From: Orientallactaga sibirica
Lineage: Eukaryota > Chordata > Mammalia > Rodentia > Dipodidae
Length of the DNA stretch: 64,000 bases
Assembly: GCA_036365145.1 (NCBI GenBank)
Contig: JAEOAD010000055.1
Span: 620,001-684,000, forward strand
Direction: 5' to 3'
Shown: piece by piece, positions 1-10,223 of the stretch
Layout of the letters: each line of letters opens with the position of its first letter
Numbering within the stretch: position 1 is the first letter of the stretch
The notes under the pieces: generated by a model
Seen by the model: only the letters and a program-made list of their open reading frames with translations
Database searches by the model: none
What the model was told of the DNA's origin: nothing
Position numbers and translations under genes: made by a program

Positions 1-68
1 TGAGGAATCGAACGTGGGTCCTTAGGCTTCACAGCCAAGCACCTTAACTGCTAAGCCATCTCTCCAGT
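1..68 (-). mobile_element. DIP SINE, head part, cut by window start
   Basis: The stretch ends in the complement of the DIP head (TAAGCCATCTCTCCAG). The same sequence recurs at 2031-2098, where the duplicated block begins again. Confidence 0.85.
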
Positions 69-349
69 TCCCCCAAAATTTTTTTAAAGAAAAAAAAGTC
101 AAAAGGGAATTACACATACTAAAAGCCAAATCAAAACTAATTTGTCATCTGACATGAAAAAGAAATCAGAATTAGAGTGAAAGCAGCCAAATTCCCCAAA
201 CAGGCCAGTTTCAGTCAGCATGATAATGAGGCTGCCTCTATTTTAATCCTTAAACAAAAAGCAATTCGAAATAACCAGAGGTTAACTAACTAGTAATTTT
301 CCTATGCTGTTTCCTTGTGCCCATTTCAGAAGGAAAATATTTTAAAGTG
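69..349. other. Unique AT-rich DNA (duplicated at 2099-2380)
   Basis: No repeat family or coding signal is recognised. The second copy differs by only a few substitutions. Confidence 0.6.
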
Positions 350-352
350 CTG

Positions 353-398
353 TTTTGTTTTGTTTTGTTTTGTTTTGTTTTGTTCTGTTTTGTTTCTG
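353..398. repeat. (TTTTG)n microsatellite
   Basis: Pentanucleotide run. The matching tract at 2381-2418 is shorter, so the two duplicate copies differ in length here. Confidence 0.9.
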
Positions 399-439
399 CT
401 TTTCTCAAGCCCTTTTCTCCCCATTAAACCAGACTCTTG

Positions 440-571
440 GTAGGGTCTCACTCTAGCCAGGGCTGACCTGGAATTCACTATGTAGTCTCAGGATGGCCTC
501 AAACTCATGGCAGTCCTCTTACCTCAGCCTCCCTAGTGCTGGGATTAAAGGCGTGCACCACCACGCCCAGT
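440..571 (-). mobile_element. B1 SINE without a poly(A) tail
   Basis: B1 in reverse orientation, flanked by a perfect 16-base TSD (TTAAACCAGACTCTTG at 424-439 and 572-587). No T-run precedes the body. It begins directly at GTAGGGTCTCACTC, so the inserted B1 lacks its A-tail. Confidence 0.85.
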
Positions 572-587
572 TTAAACCAGACTCTTG

Positions 588-652
588 AGGCTGGGGTTGT
601 AGCTCAGTAGTAATGCACTAGCTGGTACTTCCTTCAGCACTGCAGAAAAACC
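588..652 (+). mobile_element. ID-like SINE fragment
   Basis: GGCTGGGGTTGTAGCTCAGT resembles the tRNA-Ala-derived ID head, and the 3' half ends in CAGCACTGCAGAAAAA. Diverged. Repeated at 2608-2670. Confidence 0.65.
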
Positions 653-734
653 ACTCAAGACAAGAAAGCTAACCTCTTCTGCTAGCTTACTGGAACATTT
701 ACTGGTTTTGTTTGTTCATTTGTTTTGTTATGTT

Positions 735-800
735 TTTCAAGGTATGGTCTCACTCTATCTCAGGCTGATCTGCAAGTTCAGCTCTGGGAGCTACACAGAA
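735..800 (-). mobile_element. B1 fragment
   Basis: Left part of a reverse B1 (AAGGTATGGTCTCACTCTAT), truncated. Duplicated at 2754-2820. Confidence 0.7.
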
Positions 801-867
801 GCAAAGAAGTTGAGAAGTTCAAGCAATTGGTACGGTCATTTCACAAGCTTAAGGTCCAAACCCCTTT

Positions 868-1025
868 TTTGGTGTTGTTGCTGTTTTCCTGAGGTAAGGT
901 CTTACTCTAGCCCAGGCTGACCTGGAATTCACTACATAGTCTCATGAGAGTGGACTTGAATTCACAGCTATCCTCCTACCTCTGCCTCCCGGGTGCTGGC
1001 ATTAAAAGTGTGTGCTGCCCGGCAC
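868..1025 (-). mobile_element. B1 SINE
   Basis: Near-complete reverse B1 with a T-rich leader. Its copy is at 2884-3042. Confidence 0.85.
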
Positions 1026-1027
1026 AT

Positions 1028-1224
1028 TTTTTTATTTTTATTTTTAAATGTATTTGCAAGGAGAGAAAGAGAGAGAATGGGCGTGCCAAGGCCTCTAGCT
1101 GCTGCAAATGAACTCCAGATGAATGTACCACTTTGTGTATCTGGCTTTACATAGGTACTGGGAAACAGAACCCAGGTTATTAGGCTTTGCAGGCAAGTGC
1201 CTTAACTTCTGAGCCATCTCTCAG
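1028..1224 (-). mobile_element. DIP SINE
   Basis: Reverse DIP with an AT tail at left and a head ending GAGCCATCTCTCAGC. Its copy is at 3043-3241. Confidence 0.85.
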
Positions 1225-1471
1225 CAAAAGGGAATTTTTTTCTCTAGCTCCACTTACTATATTTCATAGCCTGTTCTAGAATCAAAACTAAAGCAACTGA
1301 GATCTGTAAACGAAGTTGTCATTTTATCCTTTGATAACTCCTGGCTGTCTATGCACTCATTCAGTGTCCCTAGCAGGGAGGAGAGGGGTTTGGACACCAG
1401 CTGAGTAAGCCATAATAGACGGAGTAAACAGGAAATGGACCAAGTTCTGTTTCTTGCACCCCTGAGACTTG

Positions 1472-1690
1472 CTTGCTTTCTTTCTCTTTCTTTCTTTCTT
1501 TCTTTCTTTCTTTCCCTTTCTTTTTCTTTCTTTCTTTCTTTCTTTCTTCCCTTTCTTTCTCTTTCTTTCTCTTTCTTTCTTTCCTTTCTTTTCCTTCTCT
1601 CTCTCTTTCTCTTTCTTTTTTCTTTATTTATTTATCTCTCTTTCTTCCCTTTCTTTCTTTCTTTCCTTTCTTTCTTTTCTTTCTTTCTTA
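1472..1690. repeat. (CTTT)n pyrimidine tract
   Basis: Imperfect CTTT/CTCT tract of about 220 bases. It creates several long Phe/Ser/Leu-rich reading frames that are not genes. Confidence 0.95.
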
Positions 1691-1695
1691 AGAAA

Positions 1696-1890
1696 ACAGA
1701 ACATGACTCAGCAGTTAAAGGCTTTTTGCTTGCAAAGCCTTCTCTTTCTTTCTTTCTTTTTTCTTTTTTTTTTCCTTTATTTTTTTTAAAACCAGATACA
1801 CAAAGTGGTGTATGGATCTGGAGTTTGTCTGTGTCCATACACTTTTTCTCTCTCTCCCCTGCCTGCTCACAAATAAATACATAAATAAAA
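1696..1890 (+). mobile_element. DIP SINE split by a CTTT tract
   Basis: The head (ACTCAGCAGTTAAAGGC) and the 3' part (CCAGATACACAAAGTGGTG) are separated by about 50 bases of CTTT/T-rich DNA where the B-box region should be. The other duplicate has a B1 at this place instead. Confidence 0.65.
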
Positions 1891-1908
1891 TATTTTTTAA
1901 ACTTTAAA

Positions 1909-2098
1909 AAATATTTTATTTATTATTTGAGAGAGAATGAGAGAGAGAATGGGAGCGCCAGGGCCTCCAGCAACTGCAAACATACTCCAGACACATACGC
2001 CACCTTGTGCATCTGGCTTATGTGGGTACTGAGGAATCGAACGTGGGTCCTTAGGCTTCACAGCCAAGCACCTTAACTGCTAAGCCATCTCTCCAGTT
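1909..2098 (-). mobile_element. DIP SINE at the duplication joint (chimeric)
   Basis: Shares the variant GGGAGCGCC and CAGCAACTGCAAAC with the DIP at 3957-4150 on its left, but matches the partial DIP at 1-68 exactly on its right. Confidence 0.85.
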
Positions 2099-2458
2099 CC
2101 CCCAAAATTTTTTTAAAGAAAAAAAAGTCAAAAGGGAATTACACATACTAAAAGCCAAATCAAAACTAATTTGTCATCTGACATGAAAAAGAAATCAGAA
2201 TTAGAGTGAAAGCAGCCAAATTCCCCAAACAGGCCAGTTTCAGTCAGCATGATAATGAGGCTGCCTCTATTTTAATCCTTAAACAAAAAGCAATTCGAAA
2301 TAACCAGAGGTTAACTAACCAGTAATTTTCCTATGCTGTTTCCTTGTGCCCATTTCAGAAGGAAAATATTTTAAAGTGCTGTTTTGTTTTGTTTTGTTTT
2401 GTTCTGTTTTGTTTCTGCTTTTCTCAAGCCCTTTTCTCCCCATTAAACCAGACTCTTG

Positions 2459-2590
2459 GTAGGGTCTCACTCTAGCCAGGGCTGACCTGGAATTCACTAT
2501 GTAGTCTCAGGATGGCCTCAAACTCATGGCAGTCCTCTTACCTCAGCCTCCCTAGTGCTGGGATTAAAGGCGTGCACCACCACGCCCAGT
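2459..2590 (-). mobile_element. B1 SINE without tail (second duplicate)
   Basis: Same tailless insertion as at 440-571, with the same TSD, so it predates the duplication. Confidence 0.85.
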
Positions 2591-2607
2591 TTAAACCAGA
2601 CTCTTGA

Positions 2608-2670
2608 GGCTGGGGTTGTAGCTCAGTAGTAATGCACTAGCTGGTACTTCCTTCAGCACTGCAGAAAAAC
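2608..2670 (+). mobile_element. ID-like fragment (second duplicate)
   Basis: Copy of the 588-652 element. Confidence 0.65.
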
Positions 2671-2753
2671 CACTCAAGACAAGAAAGCTAACCTCTTCTG
2701 CTAGCTTACTGGAACATTTACTGGTTTTGTTTGTTCATTTGTTTTGTTTTGTT

Positions 2754-2820
2754 TTTCAAGGTATGGTCTCACTCTATCTCAGGCTGATCTGCAAGTTCAG
2801 CTCTGGGAGCTACACAGAAG
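2754..2820 (-). mobile_element. B1 fragment (second duplicate)
   Basis: Copy of 735-800. It lacks four bases relative to the first copy just downstream. Confidence 0.7.
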
Positions 2821-2883
2821 CAAAGAAGTTGAAGTTCAAGCAATTGGTACGGTCATTTCACAAGCTTAAGGTCCAAACCCTTT

Positions 2884-3042
2884 TATGGTGTTGTTGCTGT
2901 TTTCCTGAGGTAAGGTCTTACTCTAGCCCAGGCTGACCTGGAATTCACTACATAGTCTCATGAGAGTGGACTTGAATTCACAGCTATCCTCCTACCTCTG
3001 CCTCCTGGGTGCTGGCATTAAAAGTGTGTGCTGCCCGGCACA
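2884..3042 (-). mobile_element. B1 SINE (second duplicate)
   Basis: Copy of 868-1025. Confidence 0.85.
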
Positions 3043-3241
3043 TTTTTTATTTTTATTTTTAAATGTATTTGCAAGGAGAGAAAGAGAGAGAATGGGCGTG
3101 CCAAGGCCTCTAGCTGCTGCAAATGAACTCCAGATGAATGTACCACTTTGTGTATCTGGCTTTACATAGGTACTGGGAAACAGAACCCAGGTTATTAGGC
3201 TTTGCAGGCAAGTGCCTTAACTTCTGAGCCATCTCTCAGCA
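3043..3241 (-). mobile_element. DIP SINE (second duplicate)
   Basis: Copy of 1028-1224. Confidence 0.85.
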
Positions 3242-3467
3242 AAAGGGAATTTTTTTCTCTAGCTCCACTTACTATATTTCATAGCCTGTTCTAGAATCAA
3301 AACTAAAGCAACTGAGATCTGTAAACGAAGTTGTAATTTTATCCTTTGATAACTCCTGGCTGTCTATGCACTCATTCAGTGTCCCTAGCAGGGAGGAGAG
3401 GGGTTTGGACACCAGCTGAGTAAGCCATAATAGAGGGAGTAAACAGGAAATGGACCAAGTTCTGTTT

Positions 3468-3502
3468 CTTGCTTGCTTGCTTGCTTGCTTGCTTTCTTTC
3501 TC

Positions 3503-3546
<44 letters not shown>

Positions 3547-3818
3547 TTTCTTTCTTTCTTTCTTTCTTTCTTCCCTTTCTTTCTTTCTTTCTTTCTCTTT
3601 CTTTCTCTTTCTTTCTTTCCTTTCTTTCTTTTCCTTCTCTCTCTCTCTTTCTTTTTTCTTTATTTATTTATCTCTCTTTCTTTTCTTTCTTTCTTTCTTT
3701 CCTTTCTTTCTTTTCTTTCTTTCTTTTTCTCTTTCTTTCTTTCTTTCTTTCTTTTTCTCTTTCTTTCTTTCTCTCTCTCTTTCTTTTCTCTTTCTTTCTT
3801 TCTTTCTTTCTTTCTTTT
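3468..3818. repeat. (CTTG)n/(CTTT)n pyrimidine tract, about 350 bases
   Basis: Starts with a short GCTT run and continues as CTTT/CTCT. It is about 130 bases longer than the matching tract in the first duplicate. Confidence 0.95.
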
Positions 3819-3825
3819 TTCCTTT

Positions 3826-3945
3826 ATTTTTTTTTTGAAACAAGATTTCATGTAGTTTAGGCTTGCTTCCACTTGCTATGTAGCTGAGGATGACCTTGAA
3901 CTCCTAATCCTCCTACCTCTACCTCCCAAATGCTGGGATTATTTT
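3826..3945 (-). mobile_element. B1 SINE, older type
   Basis: Reverse B1 with GAAACAAGATTTCATGTAG and GATGACCTTGAACTCC, a different subtype from most B1s here. It replaces the DIP found in the first duplicate. Confidence 0.75.
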
Positions 3946-3956
3946 TTAACTTTAAA

Positions 3957-4150
3957 AAAATATTTTATTTATTCATTTGAGAGAGAGAGAAAGAGAGAGA
4001 ATGGGAGCGCCAGGGCCTCCAGCAACTGCAAACTTACTCCAGACACATGCATCACCTTGTGCATCTGGCTTACATGGGTTCTGGGAAATTGAACCTGGGG
4101 CCTTGGCTTCGCATGCAACACCTTAACCACTAAGCCATCTCTTCAGCCCA
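3957..4150 (-). mobile_element. DIP SINE
   Basis: Complete reverse DIP. A B1-like remnant follows at about 4170-4230 (CTCTGCCTTTCTAGTGCTGG). Confidence 0.9.
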
Positions 4151-4230
4151 ATAATTTTTTTTTAAAGTAGTTTGGGGGCCTCTGCCTTTCTAGTGCTGGG
4201 CTTCCAGGCATTCACTATCACATCCAGCAC

Positions 4231-4950
4231 ATTCACAATCTTGAGCTCAGGCAATTTTCACTAATAGGAAGGTCCAGAGAAGCTTCTGAGCCTTCAGCCC
4301 AGAGTTGGTCACTAGTTCAAGGCTCATTTACACCGCTTAATGCTCCATGGAGACCCGGGGTCTCTTTCTTGATGACAGATCGGGAAGGGCCATTTTAAGA
4401 TGACGTCTATTTAATTTGGAGCCTTGCAGGAATGAGGTAGCCCTTTCACTTGTGCCTGGGATGCTCCCATGTCCCCTGCAAATGTGTTACCTTCTTCCAC
4501 TGTTTTTGCATTCCACTGGATCTTGGACGTGCAGCCTTTGTCAGGCCAAAGGACTCTGTTTTGTTCTCCAGGGCCTGCTTACACTTGATAATCTCAAGAG
4601 ATTGCCAAAGCATGGAGAGCCTCCTTCAAGGTGACTCATGTTCTCAAGGACAAGGGACGACAAGCTTTTTGTCCCTGTTGCACTTGGCCTCCTCCAGCCC
4701 AGAAGGGAAGTGATTTCAGTAAATATTAGGTACTTTTACTCTGTGCCAAGGTTCCTCAGAAATGTCTCACGGATCTCTGTGTGAGGAAGGGAAAAGGAAA
4801 ACCGAGAGACGTGCTCTCATACTTGAGCACCCCCATATGCAGAGCTCAGCCCCCTGAGATCTTGCCATCTCCCTTGCCTGCAGTTAGCCACTGCCATCCT
4901 CGTGCAGTCTTTGGGTAATTTTTCCTCTGGCAAAGGGTTTTGGAGTGAGA
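4231..4950. other. Unique sequence, no gene seen
   Basis: About 700 bases free of young repeats. Short frames exist on both strands but none has splice context or a family I recognise. A consensus AP-1 heptamer (TGACTCA) lies near 4632. A GA-rich run follows at about 4955-5010. Confidence 0.5.
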
Positions 4951-5009
4951 ATATGAATGAAAGAAAGAGAAAGGGGAAGGGGGAGAGATTGAGAGAGGAA
5001 AAGAAAAAC

Positions 5010-5155
5010 AAGCTGGGCATGGTGACACATGTTTGTGATCCATAATAGGGAGGCTAAAGCAGGATTGCCAGAAATTCAAGTTCAGCTTGGACTACATAGT
5101 GAGCTCCAGTCTAGCCTCTGCTACAGAGTGAGAAACTATCTTAAAAAGCAAAAGA
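5010..5155 (+). mobile_element. B1 SINE, old
   Basis: Diverged forward B1 (GCTGGGCATGGTGACACATG to GAGTGAGAAACTATCTT). Confidence 0.75.
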
Positions 5156-5157
5156 AG

Positions 5158-5370
5158 GGCTGGAGATCTGGTTTAGCGGTAAGTGCTTGCCTACAAAGCC
5201 AAAGGACCCAGGTTCAATTCCCCAGGACCCATTGAAGCCAGATGCACAAGGTGGTGCATGCGTGTGGAGTTTGTTTGCAGTGGCTGGAGGCCCTGGCACG
5301 CCTATTCTCTCTCTCTCTTTCTCTCTCTGCCTTGATGTCTCTCAAATAAATAAATAATTTTTTAAAAGCA
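5158..5370 (+). mobile_element. DIP SINE
   Basis: Forward DIP with head, B-box region (GGTTCAATTCCCC), internal block, CT-rich segment and AAATAAATAAAT tail. Confidence 0.9.
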
Positions 5371-5479
5371 AGAACAAGCAAATAAGAAACAAAACCATAA
5401 AACCTTCCAGGCCAGCTACAATGAGAAACCACTTCCCATTCATTAAGATGGCTATTATTTAAAATGAAAAATGTAAAAG

Positions 5480-5601
5480 AGCCAGGCATGGTGACACATA
5501 CCTTTAATCCTGGCACCGGAAAGGCAGAGGTAGGAGAATCACTGCGAGTCCCAGGTCAGCCTGGGCTACAGTGAAATCCTATCTTGGAAAGAAAAAAAAA
5601 G
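5480..5601 (+). mobile_element. B1 SINE, internally shortened
   Basis: Forward B1 missing the segment between GAGTCCCAGG and the second half; A-rich tail. Confidence 0.8.
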
Positions 5602-5883
5602 TCATAGGAGCCCATTGTTTTAGATTGCTATTGCACTAGGCCCTAAAAATTAGAGTGGAGCAGAACATGTTAAAGTTCTAGTCACTAATCTGAAACTAAG
5701 CTGTTTATGTGATCTTCTGGGAAATCAGGATTAGACATATAACAATTTTTTCCAAGGAACTAGTTTTAATTGCCATGCTCACGAAGTTCCCTCTGGTTTA
5801 AACTGTGAGAACCTGAAATAAACTAATATCAACCCAATCATTTACTTCTCTGTTGTTCTGTCTCCCCAGCCATGTCTGCTTTG
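5602..5883. other. Unique sequence
   Basis: AT-rich. No repeat family or reading frame of note. Confidence 0.5.
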
Positions 5884-5885
5884 TT

Positions 5886-6906
5886 TTTCTTAACTTTTTT
5901 ATTGAAATTTTCCATAATTATAGATAATAAACTATGATAATTCCTTCCCCTCCCCCAATTTCCCCTTCACAAATCCACACTTCACCATATCCCCTCCCTC
6001 TCTCAACTTGTCTTTTATTTTGATGTCATCATCTTTTCCTCCTATTATGAAGGTCTTGTGTAGATAGTACCAGGTACTGTGAGGTCATGGATATCCAGGT
6101 CATTTTGTGTATGGACAATTACTTTGTAAGCAGTCCTACCCTTCCTTTGGCTCTTACATTCTTTCTACCACCTCTTCTGCAATGAACACTGAGCCTTGGA
6201 AGGTATGATAGAGATGTTTCAGTGCTGAGCACTCCTCTGTCACTTCTTCTCAGCACTATGGGTCCTTTTGAGTCATCCCAAGGTCACTGCCATCTGAAAA
6301 GAGAAGCTTCTCTAACCAAAAGTGAGGGTAGCGTTAATATATGGGTATGAATGTGAAGAAAAGTGTTTACAGGGCACTTTGGTGAGCATAATATATACAT
6401 TTAGCCAGACACCAGCAGGTGTTACATCCCTAGAGCTCATGACCTCCCCCACCATACGCTTCTGACTAGGTTTTCAGTATCAGGCATGTATTCCCTCCTG
6501 TGGAGCAGATCTCCAGTCCAATTAATGGTTGGTTTCCCCCATAATAGACATGCCACTATTGCACCTGTTAGCTTATCTGGCCAAACTTAAGGTTTGCAGT
6601 GTCCACTGTTGTTTATCTCCACTAATGACTTCTCTCTCCCATAGGACTATATGCCGTGTAGCTTTTTCTAGCTTTCTGTCAACTGGTCTACAGGGAGGAG
6701 GTTTTCAGGTCAACTCCAGCTTGATTTCTCAGTGACCTTATAGCCCAAGCATGTGGAGTCTTCTGGAGGGAAACTAAGAGCCTTGGCAATGTTTTGGGAG
6801 TATCAGGGACCTCCCTGGCCAATAACTCATTGGAATATATCCTGTACCTGACCCTGAAATTTTTCTAGTAACAAATCTATGGTTTCTGGGTGTGCCATTG
6901 TCCACC
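5886..6906 (-). mobile_element. L1 3' end (rodent type), about 1 kb
   Basis: Begins with the complement of a terminal poly(A) region (TTTTTTATTGAAATTTTCC) and runs through 3' untranslated blocks shared with the L1 pieces at 26.1, 29.1, 36.5, 45.2 and 47.3 kb (for example GATGTCATCATC, CTTTGGCTCTTACATTC). No ORF2 reading frame is included, so it is 5'-truncated. It is the longest L1 3' region in the window and useful as a reference for the others. Confidence 0.85.
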
Positions 6907-6908
6907 TG

Positions 6909-7111
6909 CTTTTTTAAAAATATATATTTTATTTATTTATTTGAGAGAGAGATTGGGAAAGAGTGGGCACGCCAGGGCCTCCAGCCACTGCAGACAAACT
7001 CCAGATGTATGTGCCACCTTGTGCATCTGGTTTATGTGGGTCCTGGAGAGCTGAACAGGGATCCTACGGCTTTGTAGGCAAACACATTAACCTCTAAGCC
7101 ATCTCTACAGC
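6909..7111 (-). mobile_element. DIP SINE
   Basis: Complete reverse DIP, head end CTAAGCCATCTCTACAGCCC. Confidence 0.9.
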
Positions 7112-7154
7112 CCCTGCTTTGTTTTTTATTTTTGTCTTCTTCTGTCATGCTTTT

Positions 7155-7361
7155 CAAAAATATTTTATTTGCTTGAGAGAAAGAGAGAGGGAGACAGATA
7201 GACAGACAGTGTGTAGTGAGCCAGAGCCTCTTGCTACTGCAAACAAACTAGATGCATGCGCCGCTTTATGCATCTGGCTTTACGTGGGTACTGGGGAATT
7301 GAAAGTGGGCCATCAGGCTTTAAGCAAGCTCCTTTAACCACTGAACCAGCTCTCTAGCCCC
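7155..7361 (-). mobile_element. DIP SINE
   Basis: Reverse DIP, more diverged (GAACCAGCTCTCTAGCCC at the head). Confidence 0.85.
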
Positions 7362-7367
7362 AAGTTA

Positions 7368-7600
7368 GTTTTGTTGTTGTTGTTGTTTTGAGATTGGATC
7401 TCATGTAGCCTAAGGTTGTCTTAAACTCAGTTTATATGTAGTTGAGGATGACTCTGAAGTTCTGATTTTTCTGTAACCACATCCCAAGTGCTGGGATTAC
7501 AGGTGTGTTCCTCCATGCCTGGTGTATGCAGTGATGGGGACCAAACCCAGGGCTTCATGTATGCTAGACAAGCCATCTACCAGCCCAGCTACATACCCAG
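7368..7600 (-). mobile_element. B4-type SINE (B1 plus ID part)
   Basis: A reverse old B1 (7368-7522) is followed directly by the complement of an ID unit (ACCAAACCCAGGGCTTC, then AGCCCAGCTACATACCCAG). This B1-ID order is that of rodent B4. Confidence 0.7.
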
Positions 7601-7671
7601 CTCCAACCCTTCTCTATAAAACCAAACTCTTCTGCTTGGCTTATCAGAATACTTTCTCTGTCCATCATGTT

Positions 7672-7751
7672 GGAATTTGTTTGCAGTGGCAGGAGGCCCT
7701 GGTATGGCCATACTCTCTCCCTCTCTGTCTGCTTCTGTCTTCCTGTTTTTC

Positions 7752-7791
<40 letters not shown>

Positions 7792-7802
7792 ACAAATAAA
7801 AT
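7672..7802 (+). mobile_element. DIP SINE, 5'-truncated
   Basis: Starts at GGAATTTGTTTGCAGTGGC and ends in a long (AAAT)n tail. Confidence 0.85.
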
Positions 7803-7820
7803 ACCTAAAAAAATAATTAG

Positions 7821-7960
7821 TCAGGCATGGTGGTGCACACCTTTAGTCCCAGCACTCAGGAGGCAGAGGTAAGAGGATCACCATGAGTTCACGTAGTGAA
7901 TTCCAGGTCAGCCTGGGCTAGAGTGAGACCCTACTTTGAAAAAAAAATAAATAATAATTC
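7821..7960 (+). mobile_element. B1 SINE
   Basis: Forward B1 with a short internal deletion; A-rich tail. Confidence 0.9.
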
Positions 7961-8122
7961 TGGGTGTAGTGACACATGCCTTGAATCCCAGCAATTGGGA
8001 GGCAGAGGTAGGAGGATCATGGTTAGTTTGAGGCCACCCTGAGACAACATAGTGAATTCCAGGTCATCCTGAACTAGAGTGAGACCCTACCTTGAAAAAC
8101 CAAAACAAACAAACAAAAAAGG
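7961..8122 (+). mobile_element. B1 SINE
   Basis: Second forward B1 directly after the first; tail CAAAACAAACAAAC. Confidence 0.9.
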
Positions 8123-8596
8123 TAGGGAGAGGGGGCAAGAAAATAGGGGAAGCACTGAAGTGGACAGGGCCATGGGGTTATTTGAGGGGAGAGAAAACTG
8201 CTGAGGGTTGTTTGCTATAAAGCCCTACTCCATTTCTAGACAGAAATCAGCAACGTGGCAATATTTACTTTTGGCTGATGAAATGCCGAGTCTGATCCTT
8301 GGAGAGGTGCAGGCTGTGTGGCAGGGTGAACACACCCGAACTGCATTTGGAGATCATGTCCTCTGCTTTGGATGGAAAGGTCAATCCTCAGCTGGATCTG
8401 ACTTCCAATCATTGCCCAAAATACAGAGCCTAGCATAAAATAGCATGTACCTGCCTTCTTTTCCCTGGCAAGTACAAGCCAAACAGAGATGGCCTTACAG
8501 TATGACTTCAGAGCTAGAAGGAGGTTGTAGCCGTGGGGTTTAACTTCTGACCTGACCAAACAAGGATTTCACAGAAGGTATGATAAATTAAGATGT
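8123..8596. other. Unique sequence, no gene seen
   Basis: About 470 bases without a young repeat. The frames on both strands (76 and 107 codons) overlap each other and show no coding evidence. Confidence 0.5.
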
Positions 8597-8597
8597 T

Positions 8598-8741
8598 TGT
8601 TTTTTGAGGTAGGGTTTCACTCTAGCTCAGGCTGACCTAGAATTCACTATGTACTCTCAGGTTGGCCTCAAACTCATGGCGATCCTTCTACCTCTGCCTC
8701 CGGAGTGCTGGGATTAAAGGTGTGCACCACCATGCCTGGCT
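8598..8741 (-). mobile_element. B1 SINE
   Basis: Complete reverse B1. Confidence 0.9.
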
Positions 8742-8908
8742 CTTAAGATTTTTTTTTTTTTTTGGCTGTAAGTCATGGAAATTAATCATTAAGGTATAAA
8801 GCAAATTAAAGAAACAAACCCCAAAGACATAAATAGGGAAAGTGGGGTTGTTGGTTCACAACAATGTGAATCCCAGGAAGGAAGCTGACTTCAGAAATGG
8901 AGTGACCA

Positions 8909-9098
8909 AGGGCTGGAGAGTTGGCATAACACTTAAGGTACTTGCCTGAGAAGCCTAAGGACCCAGGTTTGATGTCCCAGTACCCATGTAAGCCAGATGC
9001 CCATGGTGGCACATGTGTCTGGAGTTCGTTTGCAGTGGCTGGAGACCCTGACATGCCCATTCTCTCTCTCTCAAATAAATTTTTAAAAAGTAAATATT
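8909..9098 (+). mobile_element. DIP SINE
   Basis: Forward DIP with a short CT segment. Confidence 0.9.
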
Positions 9099-9109
9099 AA
9101 AAAAGAAAT

Positions 9110-9305
9110 TGCCAGGCATGGTGGCACACGCCTTTAATTCCAACACTTGGGAGGCAGAGGCAGGAGGATCGCCATGAGTTTAAGGCCACCCTTAGACTAC
9201 ATAGTGAATTCAAAGTCAGCCGGGGCTAGAGCAAAACTCGACTTCAAAAACACACACACACACACAAAAAAAGCCAAAAAGAAAAAGAGAAAAAGAAAAG
9301 AAAGT
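9110..9305 (+). mobile_element. B1 SINE with (CA)n in the tail
   Basis: Forward B1. Its tail grew into a short CA repeat (about 9249-9265) and then an A-rich run. Confidence 0.9.
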
Positions 9306-10222
9306 AATGGATAGAACAAGCACACACATCAAGTCACCAAGAATCTGTCCCCACCTCACTTCTCTGCCTTCTCTGCGTGAGTTCCTTTATCTGGTTGTCA
9401 CTCTCCTCATGTGCCAATAAGATGGACTCCCCAAAGTTCCGTTTTGACATCACCAGCCTTCCTGGAAAAGCATACCTTCCCAGTAGTTCTGAGAAAAATG
9501 CCCAGGCTAGTCTCATGACTGGGCTATTTCCCCGACGCTGGAGTTGAGAGGAGGGTCAGCCACACAGGAACTCCTTACACAGAATGGAGGCAGCATGCTC
9601 TCTTCTCCCAAAGGAAACCAGGGTGCTGTCAGCAGAAATGAGAATTGAAAAACAACTTAGAGTGAAAAACAGAGGCACACAAGAGTCTGATGTCAGAAAA
9701 CCTTCAAACTTCCTTATGTGACCCCAAGCTGGAAATGGCTATTGAATCTAGCCTTGAATGACACATGATTTATTAAGAAAATAGAGGATTTTTCTAGAAG
9801 AGGTGAAGTAGCTGGGTCCCTCTTCTTTTGGCCTTAGTAGCGGAGACAAGATTTCCTGACATAACTGCCACTGCTGGACTGGTTACCAGGCAAGGACTGA
9901 AGCCTCTGACCAAGGCCTCATGCTACCAGAAAGGATGGATGTTTGCAGAAGAGCCCCTCTGGGGACAAGAGAAGAGGGTGAATTGTGGCTAGAGCAAACC
10001 ACTGGAATAGTACCGGATGATGGTGGGAGACAAGTCGGTAAACATTTAAGTTGCTTGTGCTCGGGCAGTAGGAATGAAACATGGATCTCAGCAACATCAA
10101 TCAATGCATCCATCCCCCCGAATGCCACTATTGGACTGTGCAATGATAGGTGAGGCCAGCAGTCATATACCTTAGAGATACCAAGAAAGAGAAATGCATT
10201 CCCTTCAGGCATTAAGGTTAAA
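9306..10222. other. Unique sequence, about 0.9 kb
   Basis: No young repeat. The frames at 9883-10212 (-) and 9920-10153 (+) lie opposite each other over the same bases, so at most one could be real. Neither has splice signals or a familiar domain. Confidence 0.5.
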
Positions 10223-10223
10223 G

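Larger units (their letters stand above)
1..4150. repeat. Direct duplication, about 2.0 kb, two copies
   Basis: Positions 1 to about 1460 match 2031 to about 3468 almost base for base (offset 2030 falling to 2008 through small indels), and homology resumes near 1890/3940. Both copies hold the same B1, ID and DIP elements. The joint falls inside the DIP at 1909-2098. Its left part matches the DIP at 3957-4150 and its right part matches 1-68, which is what unequal recombination between two DIPs would leave. Confidence 0.9.

Noticed and set aside
1435..1884. Overlapping long frames rich in Phe, Ser and Leu here and at 3450-3872
   Set aside because: They are translations of CTTT microsatellites in several frames at once; length comes from absence of stops in the repeat.
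5886..6906. Possible L1 protein-coding region
   Set aside because: Only the 3' untranslated part is present; no ORF2-like frame on the minus strand.
6892..7077. Recurring peptide of the type PGPPATANELQMH...ASGL in dozens of frames
   Set aside because: It is the antisense translation of the DIP SINE, seen at almost every reverse copy; a repeat product, not a protein family.
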